Source: Ramlibacter monticola
GTDB taxonomy: Bacteria > Pseudomonadota > Gammaproteobacteria > Burkholderiales > Burkholderiaceae_C
Assembly: GCF_016722785.1 (NCBI RefSeq)
Contig: NZ_JAEQNE010000002.1
Location: 868,001-932,000 of the forward strand
Length of the DNA stretch: 64,000 nt
Direction of reading: 5' to 3'
The notes below the pieces were generated by a model. It was not told where the DNA came from, did no database searches, and worked only from the letters and a program-made list of their open reading frames with translations. Both the position numbers and the translations under genes were made by a program. Positions within the stretch are counted from its first letter, which is position 1, and each line of letters begins with the position of its first letter. Shown here piece by piece: positions 36,198 to 46,099 of this stretch.

Positions 36198-37151
36198 ATG
36201 CAAGCCTCCTCCTTCACCGAATCCCTGCCGCGCCGCGTGGTCGTGCGCGAGATGGGCCTGCGCGACGGCCTGCAGAGCGTCGCGACCGTCGTGCCCACCG
36301 CCGCCAAGCTCGAGTGGATCCGCGCGGCGTACGAAGCCGGCCAGCGCGAGATCGAGGTCGGCTCCTTCGTCCCGCCCAGGCTGCTGCCCCAGTTGGCCGA
36401 CACCGGCGAGGTGCTGGCCTTCGCGCAGACCCTGCCCGGGCTGCGCGCCACCGTGCTGGTGCCCAACATGAAGGGCGCCGAGCGCGCCATGGACGCGCAC
36501 GCGGAGATGATGCTGCTGCCGCTCTCGGCCAGCCACGCCCACAGCCTCGCCAACCTGCGCAAGGCGCCGGACGAGGTCGTGGCCGAGATCGGCCGCATCC
36601 GCGCCGAGCGCGACGCCCGCGGCGTCCGCACCGCAATCGAGGTCGGCATCAGCACCGCCTTCGGCTGCACGATCCAGGGCCGGGTCGAACCGGAAGAGGT
36701 CGTGCGCCTGGTGCAGGCCGTGCTCGATGCCGGCGTGGACGCCGTGAGCCTGGCCGACACCGTGGGCTACGCCGATCCCGCGATGGTCTCGCGCCTGTTC
36801 GAGCGCGTGCTGCGCGTGGCCGGCGACCGGCTGGTGTGCGGCCATTTCCACGACACGCGCGGCCTGGGCCTCGCCAATGTGTTCGCCGCGATGCAGCTGG
36901 GGATCGCGCGCTTCGATGCCTGCATCGCCGGCATCGGCGGCTGCCCGCACGCGCCCGGCGCCAGCGGCAACGTCTCCACCGAGGACCTCACCTACATGCT
37001 GCACAGCATGGGCGTGGAGACCGGCCTCGAATTCGACCGCCTCCTCGCCCTGCGCGCGCGCGTCGTGCAATGGCTGCAGGGGGAGCCGACCCATGGAACG
37101 ATCTGGAAGGCCGGCCTTCCGAAGACGATGAAGGAGGCCCTCCATGCCTGA
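36198..37151 (+). CDS. HMG-CoA-lyase-like acyl-CoA lyase
   Basis: A 317-residue TIM-barrel lyase of the HMGL-like family. It has REMGLRDGLQS at the start (metal-binding Arg-Asp), ADTVGYADP, the metal His pair in CGHFHDTRG, and the signature GIGGCPHAPGASGNVSTED with the active-site Cys and a catalytic loop. Family members cleave 3-hydroxy-3-methylglutaryl-CoA, citramalyl-CoA or similar 3-hydroxyacyl-CoA thioesters to acetyl-CoA plus a ketoacid. Its last 8 bp overlap the CoA-transferase start, so the CoA ester cleaved is probably made by that enzyme. Confidence 0.92.
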   Translation: MQASSFTESLPRRVVVREMGLRDGLQSVATVVPTAAKLEWIRAAYEAGQREIEVGSFVPPRLLPQLADTGEVLAFAQTLPGLRATVLVPNMKGAERAMDAHAEMMLLPLSASHAHSLANLRKAPDEVVAEIGRIRAERDARGVRTAIEVGISTAFGCTIQGRVEPEEVVRLVQAVLDAGVDAVSLADTVGYADPAMVSRLFERVLRVAGDRLVCGHFHDTRGLGLANVFAAMQLGIARFDACIAGIGGCPHAPGASGNVSTEDLTYMLHSMGVETGLEFDRLLALRARVVQWLQGEPTHGTIWKAGLPKTMKEALHA

Positions 37152-38352
37152 ACCCCGAGCCACTACTGCGCCGCAGCCCCTGAAAGGCCTGCGCGTCATC
37201 GAGTTCACCCACATGGTCATGGGCCCCACCTGCGGCATGGTGCTGGCCGACCTGGGCGCGGAGGTGATCAAGATCGAGCCGATCGACGGCGACCGCACGC
37301 GCGGCCTGCTGGGGGCGGGCGCCGGCTTCTTTCCCATGTTCAACCGCAACAAGAAGAGCATCGGGATCGACCTGCACCAGGGCGAAGGCGCGGCGCTGGC
37401 GCGCCGGCTGTGCGCCTCGGCCGACGTGGTGGCGGAGAACTTCAAGCCCGGCACCATGGAGAAGTACGGCCTCGACTACGCTTCGCTGAGCGAGGGCAAC
37501 CCGAAGCTGATCTACGCGACCTGCAAGGGCTTCCTGCCCGGCCCCTACGACCACCGCACCGCGCTCGACGAAGTGGTGCAGATGATGGGCGGCCTCGCCT
37601 ACATGACCGGGCGCCCCGGCGATCCGCTGCGCGCTGGCACCAGCGTCAACGACATCATGGGCGGCCTGTTCGCGGCCATCGGCGTGCTGGGCGCGCTGAT
37701 CCAGCGCGGCATCACCGGCCGCGGCATGGAGGTGCAGTCGGCGCTGTACGAGAACAACGTGTTCCTCATGGGCCAGCACATGCTGCAGTACGCCGTGACC
37801 GGCAAGCCCGCGGCGCCGCTGCCCGCCCGCGACAACCCCTGGGCGGTGTACGACGTGTTCACCGTGAAGGACGGCGAGCAGATCTTCCTCGCCGCCGTGA
37901 GCGACGCGCAGTGGCTCAAGTTCTGCGACGTGCTGGGCTTCCCCGACCTCAAGTCCGAGCCGGACTACGCCACCAACAACCAGCGCGTGCTGCAGCGGCC
38001 GCGCCTGCTGGCCGTCCTGCGCGAGCGCCTGCGGGACCGTGGCGCGGCGGAGCTGGCTTCCCTGATGGAACAGGCGGGCTTGCCCTTCGCGCCGATCCGC
38101 CGGCCCGAAGACCTGTACGATGACGAGCACTTGCTGGCCACCGGCGGCCTCGCCGACGTGCGGCTCCCCGATGGGCCGAAGGCCGGCGAGACCGTCAAGA
38201 CGACCCTGCTGCCCTTCACCCTCGGCGGCGAGCGCCTCGGCGTGCGGCTCGACCCGCCCGCCCTCGGCGCCCACAGCCAGGAGCTGCTTCGCTCCGTCGG
38301 CCTGGCCGACGCGGAGATCGCGGCGCTGAAGGCGAAAGCGGTGGTGGCCTGA
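37144..38352 (+). CDS. CaiB/BaiF family CoA-transferase
   Basis: A 402-residue family III CoA-transferase: LKGLRVIEFTHMVMGPTCGMVLADLGAEVIKIE in pattern at the N-terminus, RNKKSIGIDL, GRPGDPLR, and catalytic Asp170 in SVNDIMGG. A CoA-binding FKPGTMEKYGLDY block is present. It moves CoA from a donor such as succinyl-CoA to a carboxylic acid. It overlaps the lyase gene by 8 bp and precedes a Bug receptor, giving an order of import, activation and cleavage. Confidence 0.93.
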   Translation: MPEPRATTAPQPLKGLRVIEFTHMVMGPTCGMVLADLGAEVIKIEPIDGDRTRGLLGAGAGFFPMFNRNKKSIGIDLHQGEGAALARRLCASADVVAENFKPGTMEKYGLDYASLSEGNPKLIYATCKGFLPGPYDHRTALDEVVQMMGGLAYMTGRPGDPLRAGTSVNDIMGGLFAAIGVLGALIQRGITGRGMEVQSALYENNVFLMGQHMLQYAVTGKPAAPLPARDNPWAVYDVFTVKDGEQIFLAAVSDAQWLKFCDVLGFPDLKSEPDYATNNQRVLQRPRLLAVLRERLRDRGAAELASLMEQAGLPFAPIRRPEDLYDDEHLLATGGLADVRLPDGPKAGETVKTTLLPFTLGGERLGVRLDPPALGAHSQELLRSVGLADAEIAALKAKAVVA

Positions 38353-38379
38353 GACGAAGCACGCAGTTCAGGAGACAAA

Positions 38380-39369
38380 TTGAGCCACATCGCCAAGTCC
38401 GTTCGCCGCCGCCAGCTGCTGGCCGCCGGCACCGCCCTCGCCGCTTCCGGCGCCCTGCCCTTCGCCGCGCTGGCCCAGTCCGGCACGGTCAAGTTCATCC
38501 TGCCCAACGCCACCGGCTCGGGCGTCGATGCGATCACCCGCGCGGCCGCGCCCGCGCTGGGCAAGGCGCTCGGCGCCTCGGTCGTGGTGGACAACCAGCC
38601 CGGCGCCGGCGGCATCGTCGGCCTGCAGGCCCTGGCGCGCTCGGCGCCGGACGGCAGCACGCTGTCCATGGTGTCGAACAACGTCGTGATCTTCCCCAGC
38701 GTGATGAAGTCCCTGCCCTTCGACATGCCGGGCGACTTCACGCCGATCGCCGTCGTGGGCGCCACGCCCATGGTGATGGTGGTCAACCCGCAGAAGGTCG
38801 CCGCCAGCAACGCGCGCGAGTTCTTCGCCCTGCTGAAGGCCAAGCCGAACACCTACAACTTCGGCTCGGGCGGCAACGGCACGATCCTGCACCTGGCCAG
38901 CGAGCTGGTGCTGGACGCCGCCGGCGTCAAGGCGCGCCACATCCCCTACAAGGGCGTGGGCCCGATGGTGACCGACCTGCTGAGCGGCCAGATCGACTTC
39001 GCCACGGCGGCCATGCCCAGCGTGCAGGCGCACATCAAGAGCGGCGCGCTGCGCCCGATCGCCATGCTCACGCCGCAGCGCGCGCCGGTCGCGCCGGAAA
39101 TCCCCACCTTCGCCGAGCAGGGCCTCGCCAACTTCGCGGTCGAGGCGTGGTTCGCGGTGATCGGCCCGAAGGGCATGAGCGCGGCCAGCGTGAAGAAGGC
39201 GCACGACGCCGTCGTGGCCGCCTTCGACGACGCGGCCGTGAAGGACGCGATGGCCAAGCAGGGCAACCCCATCCACGTCGGCACGCCCGAACAGGCCCAG
39301 GCCGCATTCCGCAGCGAACTCGCGAAGTACGCCGCGCTGGTGAAGAAGGTCGGGCTGGAACCGCAGTAG
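38380..39369 (+). CDS. Bug-family (TctC-like) periplasmic solute-binding protein
   Basis: A 329-residue receptor starting at TTG preceded by AGGAGACAAA. The N-terminus KSVRRRQLLAAGTALAASGALPF has a twin-arginine-like SVRRRQLL motif, unlike the Sec-type signals of the other three Bug proteins here. The body shows VKFILPNATGSGVDAI, NQPGAGGIVG, FGSGGNGTIL (ligand loop) and IPYKGVGPM. Probable receptor for the acid degraded by the neighbouring CoA-transferase and lyase. Confidence 0.9.
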   Translation: MSHIAKSVRRRQLLAAGTALAASGALPFAALAQSGTVKFILPNATGSGVDAITRAAAPALGKALGASVVVDNQPGAGGIVGLQALARSAPDGSTLSMVSNNVVIFPSVMKSLPFDMPGDFTPIAVVGATPMVMVVNPQKVAASNAREFFALLKAKPNTYNFGSGGNGTILHLASELVLDAAGVKARHIPYKGVGPMVTDLLSGQIDFATAAMPSVQAHIKSGALRPIAMLTPQRAPVAPEIPTFAEQGLANFAVEAWFAVIGPKGMSAASVKKAHDAVVAAFDDAAVKDAMAKQGNPIHVGTPEQAQAAFRSELAKYAALVKKVGLEPQ

Positions 39370-39407
39370 CGCCTGCGCGGGCATGACGCAGGGGCTGGGC
39401 CCCGGAG

Positions 39408-42200
39408 TCAGGCCCGCGACTGGACCGCCGCGACGAACTCCGTGAACGCCTGCTCCAGTTCGTCGAGCAGTTTCTCCAGGTCCGGCGCGCTCGCCTGCGC
39501 GGCGCGCTCTTCCAGCGCCGCCGCGACGGCGGCATAGCGCCCGGCCGAGACCATCAGCCCGGCGCCCTTGGCCGAGTGCGCCAGCAGGCCGAAGGTCTGC
39601 CGGTTGCCCGAGCGCAGGGTGGTGCGCAGCTTCGCCAGCAGCGGCGGCGTGGCCTGCTGGAAGGTGCCCAGCGCCACCTGCTGCAGTTCCTCGTCGCCGC
39701 CGAAGCGCGAATCGAGGTCGCCCGGCGAGAACGGCGGCAGGTCCGCCGGCGTCGACTGCGGCTGGCCCCCCGCCCAGCGGGCCAGCACGCCCCGCAGCAG
39801 CCGCAGGTCGACCGGCTTCGGGATGTAGTCGTTCATGCCGGCCTCGAGGCAGCGCTCGCGGTCGCCCTTGATCGCATTGGCCGTCATCGCCACGACGGTG
39901 GTGGTGCAGCCGGCCGCGCGCAGCCGGCGCGTGGCTTCGTAGCCGTCCATCTCCGGCATCTGGCAGTCCATCAGGATCAGGTCGAAGGGCTCGGCGAGGG
40001 CCAGCTCGCACGCTTCGATGCCGTTGGCCGCCAGCCGCACCTCCTCGTAGCCCAGCTTGCGCAACAAGCCGAAGGCGACCACCTGGTTGGTGACGTTGTC
40101 CTCCGCGACCAGGATGCGCGTGCTCGCCGCGGGCGGCGGCAGGTCATGCCACACCGTGGCCGGCGCGGCCTCCTGCGCCGCCAGCAGCGGCAGCGAGATG
40201 ATGAAGCGGGAGCCGTGGCCCGGCGCGCTGCGCACGCGCACCGCGCCGCCCATCAGGTTGACCAGCTGCTGCACGATCGCGAGCCCCAGGCCGGTGCCGC
40301 CGAACTTGCGCGTGGTGGCCGTGTCGGCCTGCATGAAACGCGTGAACAGCTGCGGCTGCACCTCGGGGGGGATGCCGATGCCGGTGTCGGCGACGGCGAA
40401 TTCCAGCACGTAGGCGGCCGCCTCGGTGGTGGCGCGGATGTCCAGCGAGATCGAGCCGGCGTGGGTGAACTTCAGCGCGTTGCCCAGGAGGTTCACCAGC
40501 ACCTGGCGGATGCGCGTCGGGTCACCCTGCACGAACTGCGGGACGCCCGCTTCCATGCGCACGCGGAACAGCAGGCTCTTCTCCGTCGCGCGCAGGCGGT
40601 ACAGCGTCGCGAGGTCCTCCACCAGCTCGTACAGGTCGAAGGCCACGCTCTCGATTTCCATCTGGCCGGCCTCGATCTTGGAGAAGTCGAGGATGTCGTT
40701 GACCAGCGCCAGCAGCGAATGCGCGCTGCGGTCGATCAGGTCGGCGTGGCGCCGCACTTCGGGCGTGAGCGTCTCGTCCAGCAGCAGCCGGGTCACGCCG
40801 ATGATCCCGTTCAGCGGCGTGCGGATCTCGTGGCTCATGGTGGCCAGGAACTGGCTCTTGGCCCGGTTCGCCTGGTCGGCCGCATCGCGCGCCTCGCGCA
40901 GGTCCTGCTCGGCCTGCTTGTGCTGCGAGATGTCGCGGTTGGTGCCCACCATGCGCAGCGGCACGCCGTAGGCATCGCGCTCGGCGACGCGCCCCTCGCT
41001 GTGGATCCACAGCAGCGAGCCGTCCAGCTTGCGCACGCGGTGCTCCACGGCATAGTGAGGCGAGCGGCCGTCCAGCACGTTCTCGAGCGCCGCCTGGATG
41101 CGCGGCAGGTCCTCCATCGGCACCATCTGCAGCAGCTCCTGCGCCGGGACGTGGGTCTCGTGCGGCTCGCCGCCGCGCATCGCGGACCAGGTCGCGGAGA
41201 GATAGATGACCTCCGTGTGCACGTCCAGGTCCCACAGCGCCAGGCCCGAACCCTCCAGCGCGCGGTGCAGCCGCTCCTGGCTCTGCTCCAGCGCCATGCG
41301 CGCCTGCCTGCCTTCCGTGATGTCCTGCAGCGCGCCCACGATGGCGGCCGGCCGCCCGGCCCGGAATTCGACGTGACCGATCGAGCGCACCCAGATCGGC
41401 CGGCCCTGCGCGGTCGTCATCGGCAGTTGCACGTCCCAGGGCTCGCCGGTGGCGATGCTGTGTTCCGCCGTGTTGCGGATGGTCTCCTGCGCCTGCGCGG
41501 AGAAGTAGCGCTGGTGCTCGTCGCCGGTCGGCCGGTAGTCCGGCGGCAGGTCGTGGATGCGCCGCGTCTCCGCGGTCCACAGCACTTCGCGCGTCTCCAG
41601 GTCCATCCGCCAGCCGCCGACGCCCGCGATCTGCTCCGCGCTTGCGAGGAACTCGTTGCTGGCTTCGAGCTGCCGGTGCGCGGTGACCGCGGCCTGCCGC
41701 AGCAGCAGCACCTGCATCGTGGCCTGCGCCAGTTCCTGCAGTGCCGCGCGCTGGCCGGGCTCGAGCCCCGCGCGCGGCACGACATCCAGCACGCACAGCG
41801 TGCCGACCACGTAGCCCTCGGCCGTCGTCAGCGGCGCTCCGGCGTAGAACACCAGGGGCGGCGCGGCCCGCACGCAGCTCTTGGAGACCGTGCGCGGATC
41901 GAGACGCGTGTCGGGGATCTCGACGTACTCGCGGGTGGCCAGCACGGTGGTGCACAGGGCCTCGGCCCGGGGGATTTCGTCGTAGCCCTCGAGACCCGCC
42001 CGCGCCTTGATCCACTGCCGGTCCCGGTCGATCAGCGTCATCGCCGCCATGGGGGTGCCGCAGGCCGCGGCCGCACTGCGCACCAGGGCATCGAGCACCG
42101 CCTCGGCGGGCGTGTCGAGGATGCCGAGGCGATGCAGGGCCGCCAGGCGGGCGGCTTCGTCGGCTTCGGAGGGTCGGGTGGCGGGAATCGCGGTCTCCAC
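39408..42200 (-). CDS. Hybrid histidine kinase (GAF-PAS-PAS-HisKA-HATPase-REC-HPt)
   Basis: About 930 residues, starting probably at the GTG 10 bp after the arginase stop; a TTG at 42236 would overlap it by 26 bp. Domain order: GAF (about 10-165), two PAS domains (about 180-430), HisKA with MSHEIRTPL (His457), HATPase ([18 protein letters not shown]), receiver with [10 protein letters not shown] (Asp745) and C-terminal HPt with AHSAKGAG (His875). There is no transmembrane helix, so it is a cytoplasmic phosphorelay sensor. No separate response regulator is adjacent. It follows arginase on the same strand, though a functional tie is unclear. Confidence 0.92.
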   Translation of the reverse strand: METAIPATRPSEADEAARLAALHRLGILDTPAEAVLDALVRSAAAACGTPMAAMTLIDRDRQWIKARAGLEGYDEIPRAEALCTTVLATREYVEIPDTRLDPRTVSKSCVRAAPPLVFYAGAPLTTAEGYVVGTLCVLDVVPRAGLEPGQRAALQELAQATMQVLLLRQAAVTAHRQLEASNEFLASAEQIAGVGGWRMDLETREVLWTAETRRIHDLPPDYRPTGDEHQRYFSAQAQETIRNTAEHSIATGEPWDVQLPMTTAQGRPIWVRSIGHVEFRAGRPAAIVGALQDITEGRQARMALEQSQERLHRALEGSGLALWDLDVHTEVIYLSATWSAMRGGEPHETHVPAQELLQMVPMEDLPRIQAALENVLDGRSPHYAVEHRVRKLDGSLLWIHSEGRVAERDAYGVPLRMVGTNRDISQHKQAEQDLREARDAADQANRAKSQFLATMSHEIRTPLNGIIGVTRLLLDETLTPEVRRHADLIDRSAHSLLALVNDILDFSKIEAGQMEIESVAFDLYELVEDLATLYRLRATEKSLLFRVRMEAGVPQFVQGDPTRIRQVLVNLLGNALKFTHAGSISLDIRATTEAAAYVLEFAVADTGIGIPPEVQPQLFTRFMQADTATTRKFGGTGLGLAIVQQLVNLMGGAVRVRSAPGHGSRFIISLPLLAAQEAAPATVWHDLPPPAASTRILVAEDNVTNQVVAFGLLRKLGYEEVRLAANGIEACELALAEPFDLILMDCQMPEMDGYEATRRLRAAGCTTTVVAMTANAIKGDRERCLEAGMNDYIPKPVDLRLLRGVLARWAGGQPQSTPADLPPFSPGDLDSRFGGDEELQQVALGTFQQATPPLLAKLRTTLRSGNRQTFGLLAHSAKGAGLMVSAGRYAAVAAALEERAAQASAPDLEKLLDELEQAFTEFVAAVQSRA

Positions 42201-42210
42201 GCTACCGACT

Positions 42211-43119
42211 CTACCGTGCCAGCGTCGATGCTCCAAACAGGCTCTGGATGAAATCGACCGCCAGTTCCGCGGTCCGGTTGCGGACGTCGAGCGCAGGATT
42301 GATCTCCACCACGTCGAGCGAGCCGAGCCGGCCCGTGTCCGCGATCATCTCCATGCACAGCTGCATCTCGCGGTAGGTCGGCCCGCCGCGCACGCCGGTA
42401 CCCACGCCGGGCGCCTCCATCGGGTCGAGGCAGTCGAGGTCGAAGCTGACGTGCACGTGCGTGTTCTCGTCCACGTCCTGCAGCACCTCGGTCATGGTGT
42501 AGCGCATGCCGTGCTCGTCGATGTGGCGCATGTCGAACACCTGCAGGCCGAGCCGCCGGATCGCCTGCTTCTCGTCGGCGTCCACGCTGCGGATGCCGAC
42601 GAAGTCGAGGCTGCCGGCGTCGAGGGCGGCGGGCTCGCCGCTCCAGCCCACCAGGTCGGCCGGGCCGTGGCCCAGCAGGCAGGCGACCGGCATCCCGTGG
42701 ATGTTGCCGCTCGGGCTGATCGCCTCGGTGTTCACGTCGGTGTGCGCATCGAGCCAGATCACGCGCAGCATCTTCTGCTCCTGCCGGCACTGCCGCGCCA
42801 CCGCGCTGATCGAGCCGATCGCGAGGCAGTGATCGCCTCCCATCAGCAGGGGCACGTGGTCCATGGCGAGGGCGGTGGAGACGGCGTCGAAGACCGCCCG
42901 GTTCCAGGCGACCACCTCGGGCAGGTGCCGGATGCCGCGGACGGGCGTCTGCCACGGGTTGGGCGGGCCGGCGAGGTTGCCGCGGTCGATCACCTCGCAG
43001 CCATGCGCCCGCAGCGATTCGCCCAGGCCGGCCACGCGCAGCGCGTCGGGGCCCATGCCCGCGCCGCGCACGCTGGCCCCGACGTCCGTGGGCGCACCGA
43101 TGAGGCTGATGGTGGTCAT
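42211..43119 (-). CDS. rocF: Arginase
   Basis: A 302-residue ureohydrolase with the dimanganese site complete: GGDHCLAIGS (His97), LDAHTDVN (Asp124, His126, Asp128), and SFDLDCLDP (Asp227, Asp229). The SGNIHGMP segment with His141 and length near 300 fit arginase rather than agmatinase. It hydrolyses arginine to ornithine and urea. It is divergent from the alcohol dehydrogenase gene; no ornithine transaminase or urease is in the window, so the role in arginine catabolism is by family only. Confidence 0.93.
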   Translation of the reverse strand: MTTISLIGAPTDVGASVRGAGMGPDALRVAGLGESLRAHGCEVIDRGNLAGPPNPWQTPVRGIRHLPEVVAWNRAVFDAVSTALAMDHVPLLMGGDHCLAIGSISAVARQCRQEQKMLRVIWLDAHTDVNTEAISPSGNIHGMPVACLLGHGPADLVGWSGEPAALDAGSLDFVGIRSVDADEKQAIRRLGLQVFDMRHIDEHGMRYTMTEVLQDVDENTHVHVSFDLDCLDPMEAPGVGTGVRGGPTYREMQLCMEMIADTGRLGSLDVVEINPALDVRNRTAELAVDFIQSLFGASTLAR

Positions 43120-43254
43120 CTTTGGCAGGGAGTGCAGCGCGCATTGTGTCGCAAGCACAGAGCCTCCGGGCCGCTTGCAACGGGATGCATCCGCCGCCCC
43201 CATGGCCGCGTTCGAATCGCGAGAATGGTCCGCACTGACACCCAGGGAGAACCG

Positions 43255-44439
43255 ATGCTGGCGATGCAATACCGCGGGCCCTACCGCGTGCGGGCGACAC
43301 AAAAGGCCGAGCCCCGGATCGAACACCCCAACGATGCGATCGTGCGCGTGCTGCGCTCGTGCATCTGCGGCTCCGACCTGCACCTCTACCACGGGCTGGT
43401 GCCGGACACGCGCGTGGGCCACACCTTCGGCCACGAGTTCGTGGGGGTGGTCGAGCGCGTCGGCTCGTCCGTGCGCAGCCTGCAACCGGGCGACCACGTA
43501 CTGGTGCCCTTCAACATCTTCTGCGGCACCTGCTACTTCTGCCAGAAGGAGCTGTTCTCCAACTGCCACAACGTGAACCCGGAAGCCACCGCGGTCGGCG
43601 GCATCTTCGGCTATTCGCATACGGCCGGCGGCTACGACGGCGGCCAGGCCGAATACGTGCGCGTGCCGATGGCCGACGTCGGGCCGATGAAGATCCCGGC
43701 GGACCTCAGCCTCGACGACGCCGTTCTGCTCACGGACGCCTGCCCGACCGGCTACCACGCCGCGGAGATGGGCGACATCGCCGAAGGCGACACGGTGGTG
43801 GTGTTCGGCGCCGGCCCGGTGGGGCTGTTCGCGGCGAAGTCCGCCTGGCTGCTGGGCGCCGGCCGCGTCATCGTGGTCGACCACGTCGAGTACCGGCTGG
43901 AGTTCGCGCAGCAGTGGGCGCAGTGCGAGGTCGTGAACTTCAAGGATGTGAAGGACATGGCCGAACACCTCAAGGGCATGACCGACTGGCTCGGCGCCGA
44001 CGTCTGCATCGACGCCGTGGGCGCCGAGGCGGTGGGCAACGCGCTGCAGACGCTCAGCGGGCGCTACCTGAAACTGCAGGCCGGCGCGGCCACCGTGCTG
44101 CACTGGGCCATCAATTCGGCGCGCAAGGGCGGCAAGATCTCCGTCGTCGGGGTGTACGGCCCGACCGGCAACATGATCCCGATCGGCAACGTGATCAACA
44201 AGGGCCTGACGCTGCGCGGCAACCAGGCGGCGGTGAAGCGCCACCTGCCGCGGCTGATCGAGCACGTCCAGGCCGGGCGGCTCAAGCCCAGCGAGGTCAT
44301 CACCCACCGCTTCCCGCTGGAGGAGGTGGCCGATGCGTACCACGTCTTCTCCAGCAAGCTGGACAACTGCATCAAGCCGGTGCTGATCCCGCCGTCCGCA
44401 CGCGACTACGAGCGCCGGGCGCCGGCGCTGGTGCATTGA
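43255..44439 (+). CDS. Zinc-dependent alcohol dehydrogenase (MDR)
   Basis: A 394-residue zinc MDR enzyme with an AGGGAGA ribosome site. Catalytic zinc ligands Cys38 (CICGSD), His60 and Glu61 (GHEF) are present. The structural zinc Cys set is 90, 93, 96 and 104. The nucleotide-binding fold shows VVVFGAGPVGLFAAKSA followed by an acidic VVDHVEYRL, pointing to NAD. Length and the long insertion around GIFGYSHTAGGYDGGQAEYVRVP fit the glutathione-independent formaldehyde/threonine-dehydrogenase-like group. The substrate is not known. The next gene follows by 10 bp. Confidence 0.9.
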   Translation: MLAMQYRGPYRVRATQKAEPRIEHPNDAIVRVLRSCICGSDLHLYHGLVPDTRVGHTFGHEFVGVVERVGSSVRSLQPGDHVLVPFNIFCGTCYFCQKELFSNCHNVNPEATAVGGIFGYSHTAGGYDGGQAEYVRVPMADVGPMKIPADLSLDDAVLLTDACPTGYHAAEMGDIAEGDTVVVFGAGPVGLFAAKSAWLLGAGRVIVVDHVEYRLEFAQQWAQCEVVNFKDVKDMAEHLKGMTDWLGADVCIDAVGAEAVGNALQTLSGRYLKLQAGAATVLHWAINSARKGGKISVVGVYGPTGNMIPIGNVINKGLTLRGNQAAVKRHLPRLIEHVQAGRLKPSEVITHRFPLEEVADAYHVFSSKLDNCIKPVLIPPSARDYERRAPALVH

Positions 44440-44449
44440 GGAGGCCGTC

Positions 44450-44986
44450 GTGAGCAACCATCCGGAAGACATGACGATCTACGTCGAGAAGACCGCACCC
44501 GAGGCGCGCCAGCGCAAGCCGCCCGAGGGCATCCAGGGCTGGGGCGCCGACCTCGACCCGCAGGCCCGCCCCGCGTACCCGAAGGAACGCACGCCGCCGC
44601 GCTTCATCCACCGGCACTGGGACGAGCTCGAGCAGCAAGAGCCGTCGGTGAAGGTGTTCCACTCCACCGAGCGTCCCGGGCTCACGCCGGTGTTCGGCAC
44701 GGCGCAGCCGCCTTCGGGCCTCTCGGGGATGCTCCGCGCCGGCGCGTTCCGCTACAGCGAGAACGACCTGCGCCACTGGCTGATGCTGCTGTTCGCCGAC
44801 CGCGTGAACGTGGTGGAGGGAATCCTGGACGACCTGGCGCACGGGCACGTGCCGAACCTGTTCCGCGAGATGGGCGGGCCGGCGGAGTGGCGGCACAACC
44901 GAGCCGGGTTCGTGCGCAAGGCGGCCATCGCGGCAGGGGTGGTGGCGCTGCTCCTGTACGTGAATGGTCGGCGCAGGCGCCGCTGA
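44450..44986 (+). CDS. Hypothetical protein with C-terminal membrane anchor
   Basis: A 178-residue protein starting at GTG behind GAGGAGG. The first 90 residues are hydrophilic and Pro/charged-rich, including a repeated PAYPKERTPPRFIHRHWDELE-type stretch. The middle (ENDLRHWLMLLFADRVNVVEGILDDL) is helical, and one membrane segment lies near the end (AAIAAGVVALLLYV) followed by six or so Arg residues, giving an N-out/C-in or tail-anchored orientation. I do not recognise the family. It is probably co-transcribed with the alcohol dehydrogenase gene, only 10 bp upstream. Confidence 0.7.
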   Translation: MSNHPEDMTIYVEKTAPEARQRKPPEGIQGWGADLDPQARPAYPKERTPPRFIHRHWDELEQQEPSVKVFHSTERPGLTPVFGTAQPPSGLSGMLRAGAFRYSENDLRHWLMLLFADRVNVVEGILDDLAHGHVPNLFREMGGPAEWRHNRAGFVRKAAIAAGVVALLLYVNGRRRRR

Positions 44987-45003
44987 GGGCCGACGTCCCC
45001 GCG

Positions 45004-46017
45004 CTACGGGCTTCCCTCCAGCCGGAACACCGCCCGGCGCTCCCCCACGGGAGCGCCGCGGATGCTCGTGATCGCCTCGTACCGCCATGGCCGCAGCGCC
45101 TCCCGCTGCGCATCGTCCAGCCACCCCAGCTGGTCCAGCACCTCCACCGTGGCGGCGTGCAACGCCAGCTTGTTGCCGTCGCCGATCTTGATCGCCAGCG
45201 CCTGCCCGCGGCTGCGGCTCGCCACCACCTGCACGCCTTCGGCGCCCACCTTGGTGACCCAGTCGCCGCCGCCCGCGCGCATGAAGGCGAGATCGTTGCG
45301 GCCGGTACCGGAGACCAGGTCCGGGTGCGAGGTCATCGCCGCGGCCAGCAGCGCGAAGCTGTCGCCGAAGCGGCTGTCGCGCAGGCCGGTGCCGAGCCGC
45401 GCGAACCCGCGTGCCAGGTGCGACAGGGGCATGGCGTAGTTCGGCGCCGAACAGCCGTCGATCCCCATCGCGAGCTGGTGCTCCTGCAGGCCGACGACTT
45501 CGGCCACCGTGGCGCGGATCGCCTGCTGCAGCGGGTGCGAGGGTTCCAGGTAGGTGTCCAGCGGCTGCCCGTGCTGCACGCACCAGGCGAGGAAGCCGCT
45601 GTGCTTGCCGCTGCAGTTGTGGTGGCGCTCGTCGAAGCTGCCCGGCGCGGGCGGGGGCCAGCCCCCGAGCTCCGCGTAGTAAGGCACGTGGCAGCCGCAC
45701 TGCAGCCGCTTGTAGCCCACCCCCGCACGCGCGAGGATCTGCTCGACGTGCTCCACGTGCATCGCCTCACCGCTGTGGCTGGCGCACAGCAGGGCCAGGT
45801 GCGCGCTGCCGAGCCCGAAGTGCCGCGCGCCGCCGTCGCGCACGAAGGGCAGCGCCTGCAGCGGCTTGAGCGTGGACCGCGTGAAGGTGACCCAGTGCGG
45901 ATCGCCGGCGTGCGCGAGCACCTGCCCCAGCGCGCCGACGACCGCGATGGCGCCGAAGTGCACGCATTCGCGGGTGCCTCCGCGGAAGGTTTCGACCAGG
46001 GGGATCAGCGCAGGCAT
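45004..46017 (-). CDS. Asparaginase II family protein (Rhizobium-type)
   Basis: A 337-residue protein of the rhizobial asparaginase II family (PF06089-like), distinct from AnsA/AnsB. Diagnostic phrases are FTRSTLKPLQALPFV near the start, CASHSGEAMHVEHVEQIL, HNCSGKHSGFLAWC with the conserved Cys/Lys/His of the catalytic site, and GIDGCSAPNYAMPLSHLARGFA. It hydrolyses asparagine to aspartate and ammonia in the cytoplasm (no signal peptide). Convergent with the small membrane-anchored gene; the 16-bp gap holds no terminator. Confidence 0.9.
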   Translation of the reverse strand: MPALIPLVETFRGGTRECVHFGAIAVVGALGQVLAHAGDPHWVTFTRSTLKPLQALPFVRDGGARHFGLGSAHLALLCASHSGEAMHVEHVEQILARAGVGYKRLQCGCHVPYYAELGGWPPPAPGSFDERHHNCSGKHSGFLAWCVQHGQPLDTYLEPSHPLQQAIRATVAEVVGLQEHQLAMGIDGCSAPNYAMPLSHLARGFARLGTGLRDSRFGDSFALLAAAMTSHPDLVSGTGRNDLAFMRAGGGDWVTKVGAEGVQVVASRSRGQALAIKIGDGNKLALHAATVEVLDQLGWLDDAQREALRPWRYEAITSIRGAPVGERRAVFRLEGSP

Positions 46018-46099
46018 GGCCCATTGTGCGACGCCGCTCCCGCGCCGAGGCAGGAACTAGGGAATCGCCCCAACGCGCCCGCGCTCCGGCGCGCGGGCT

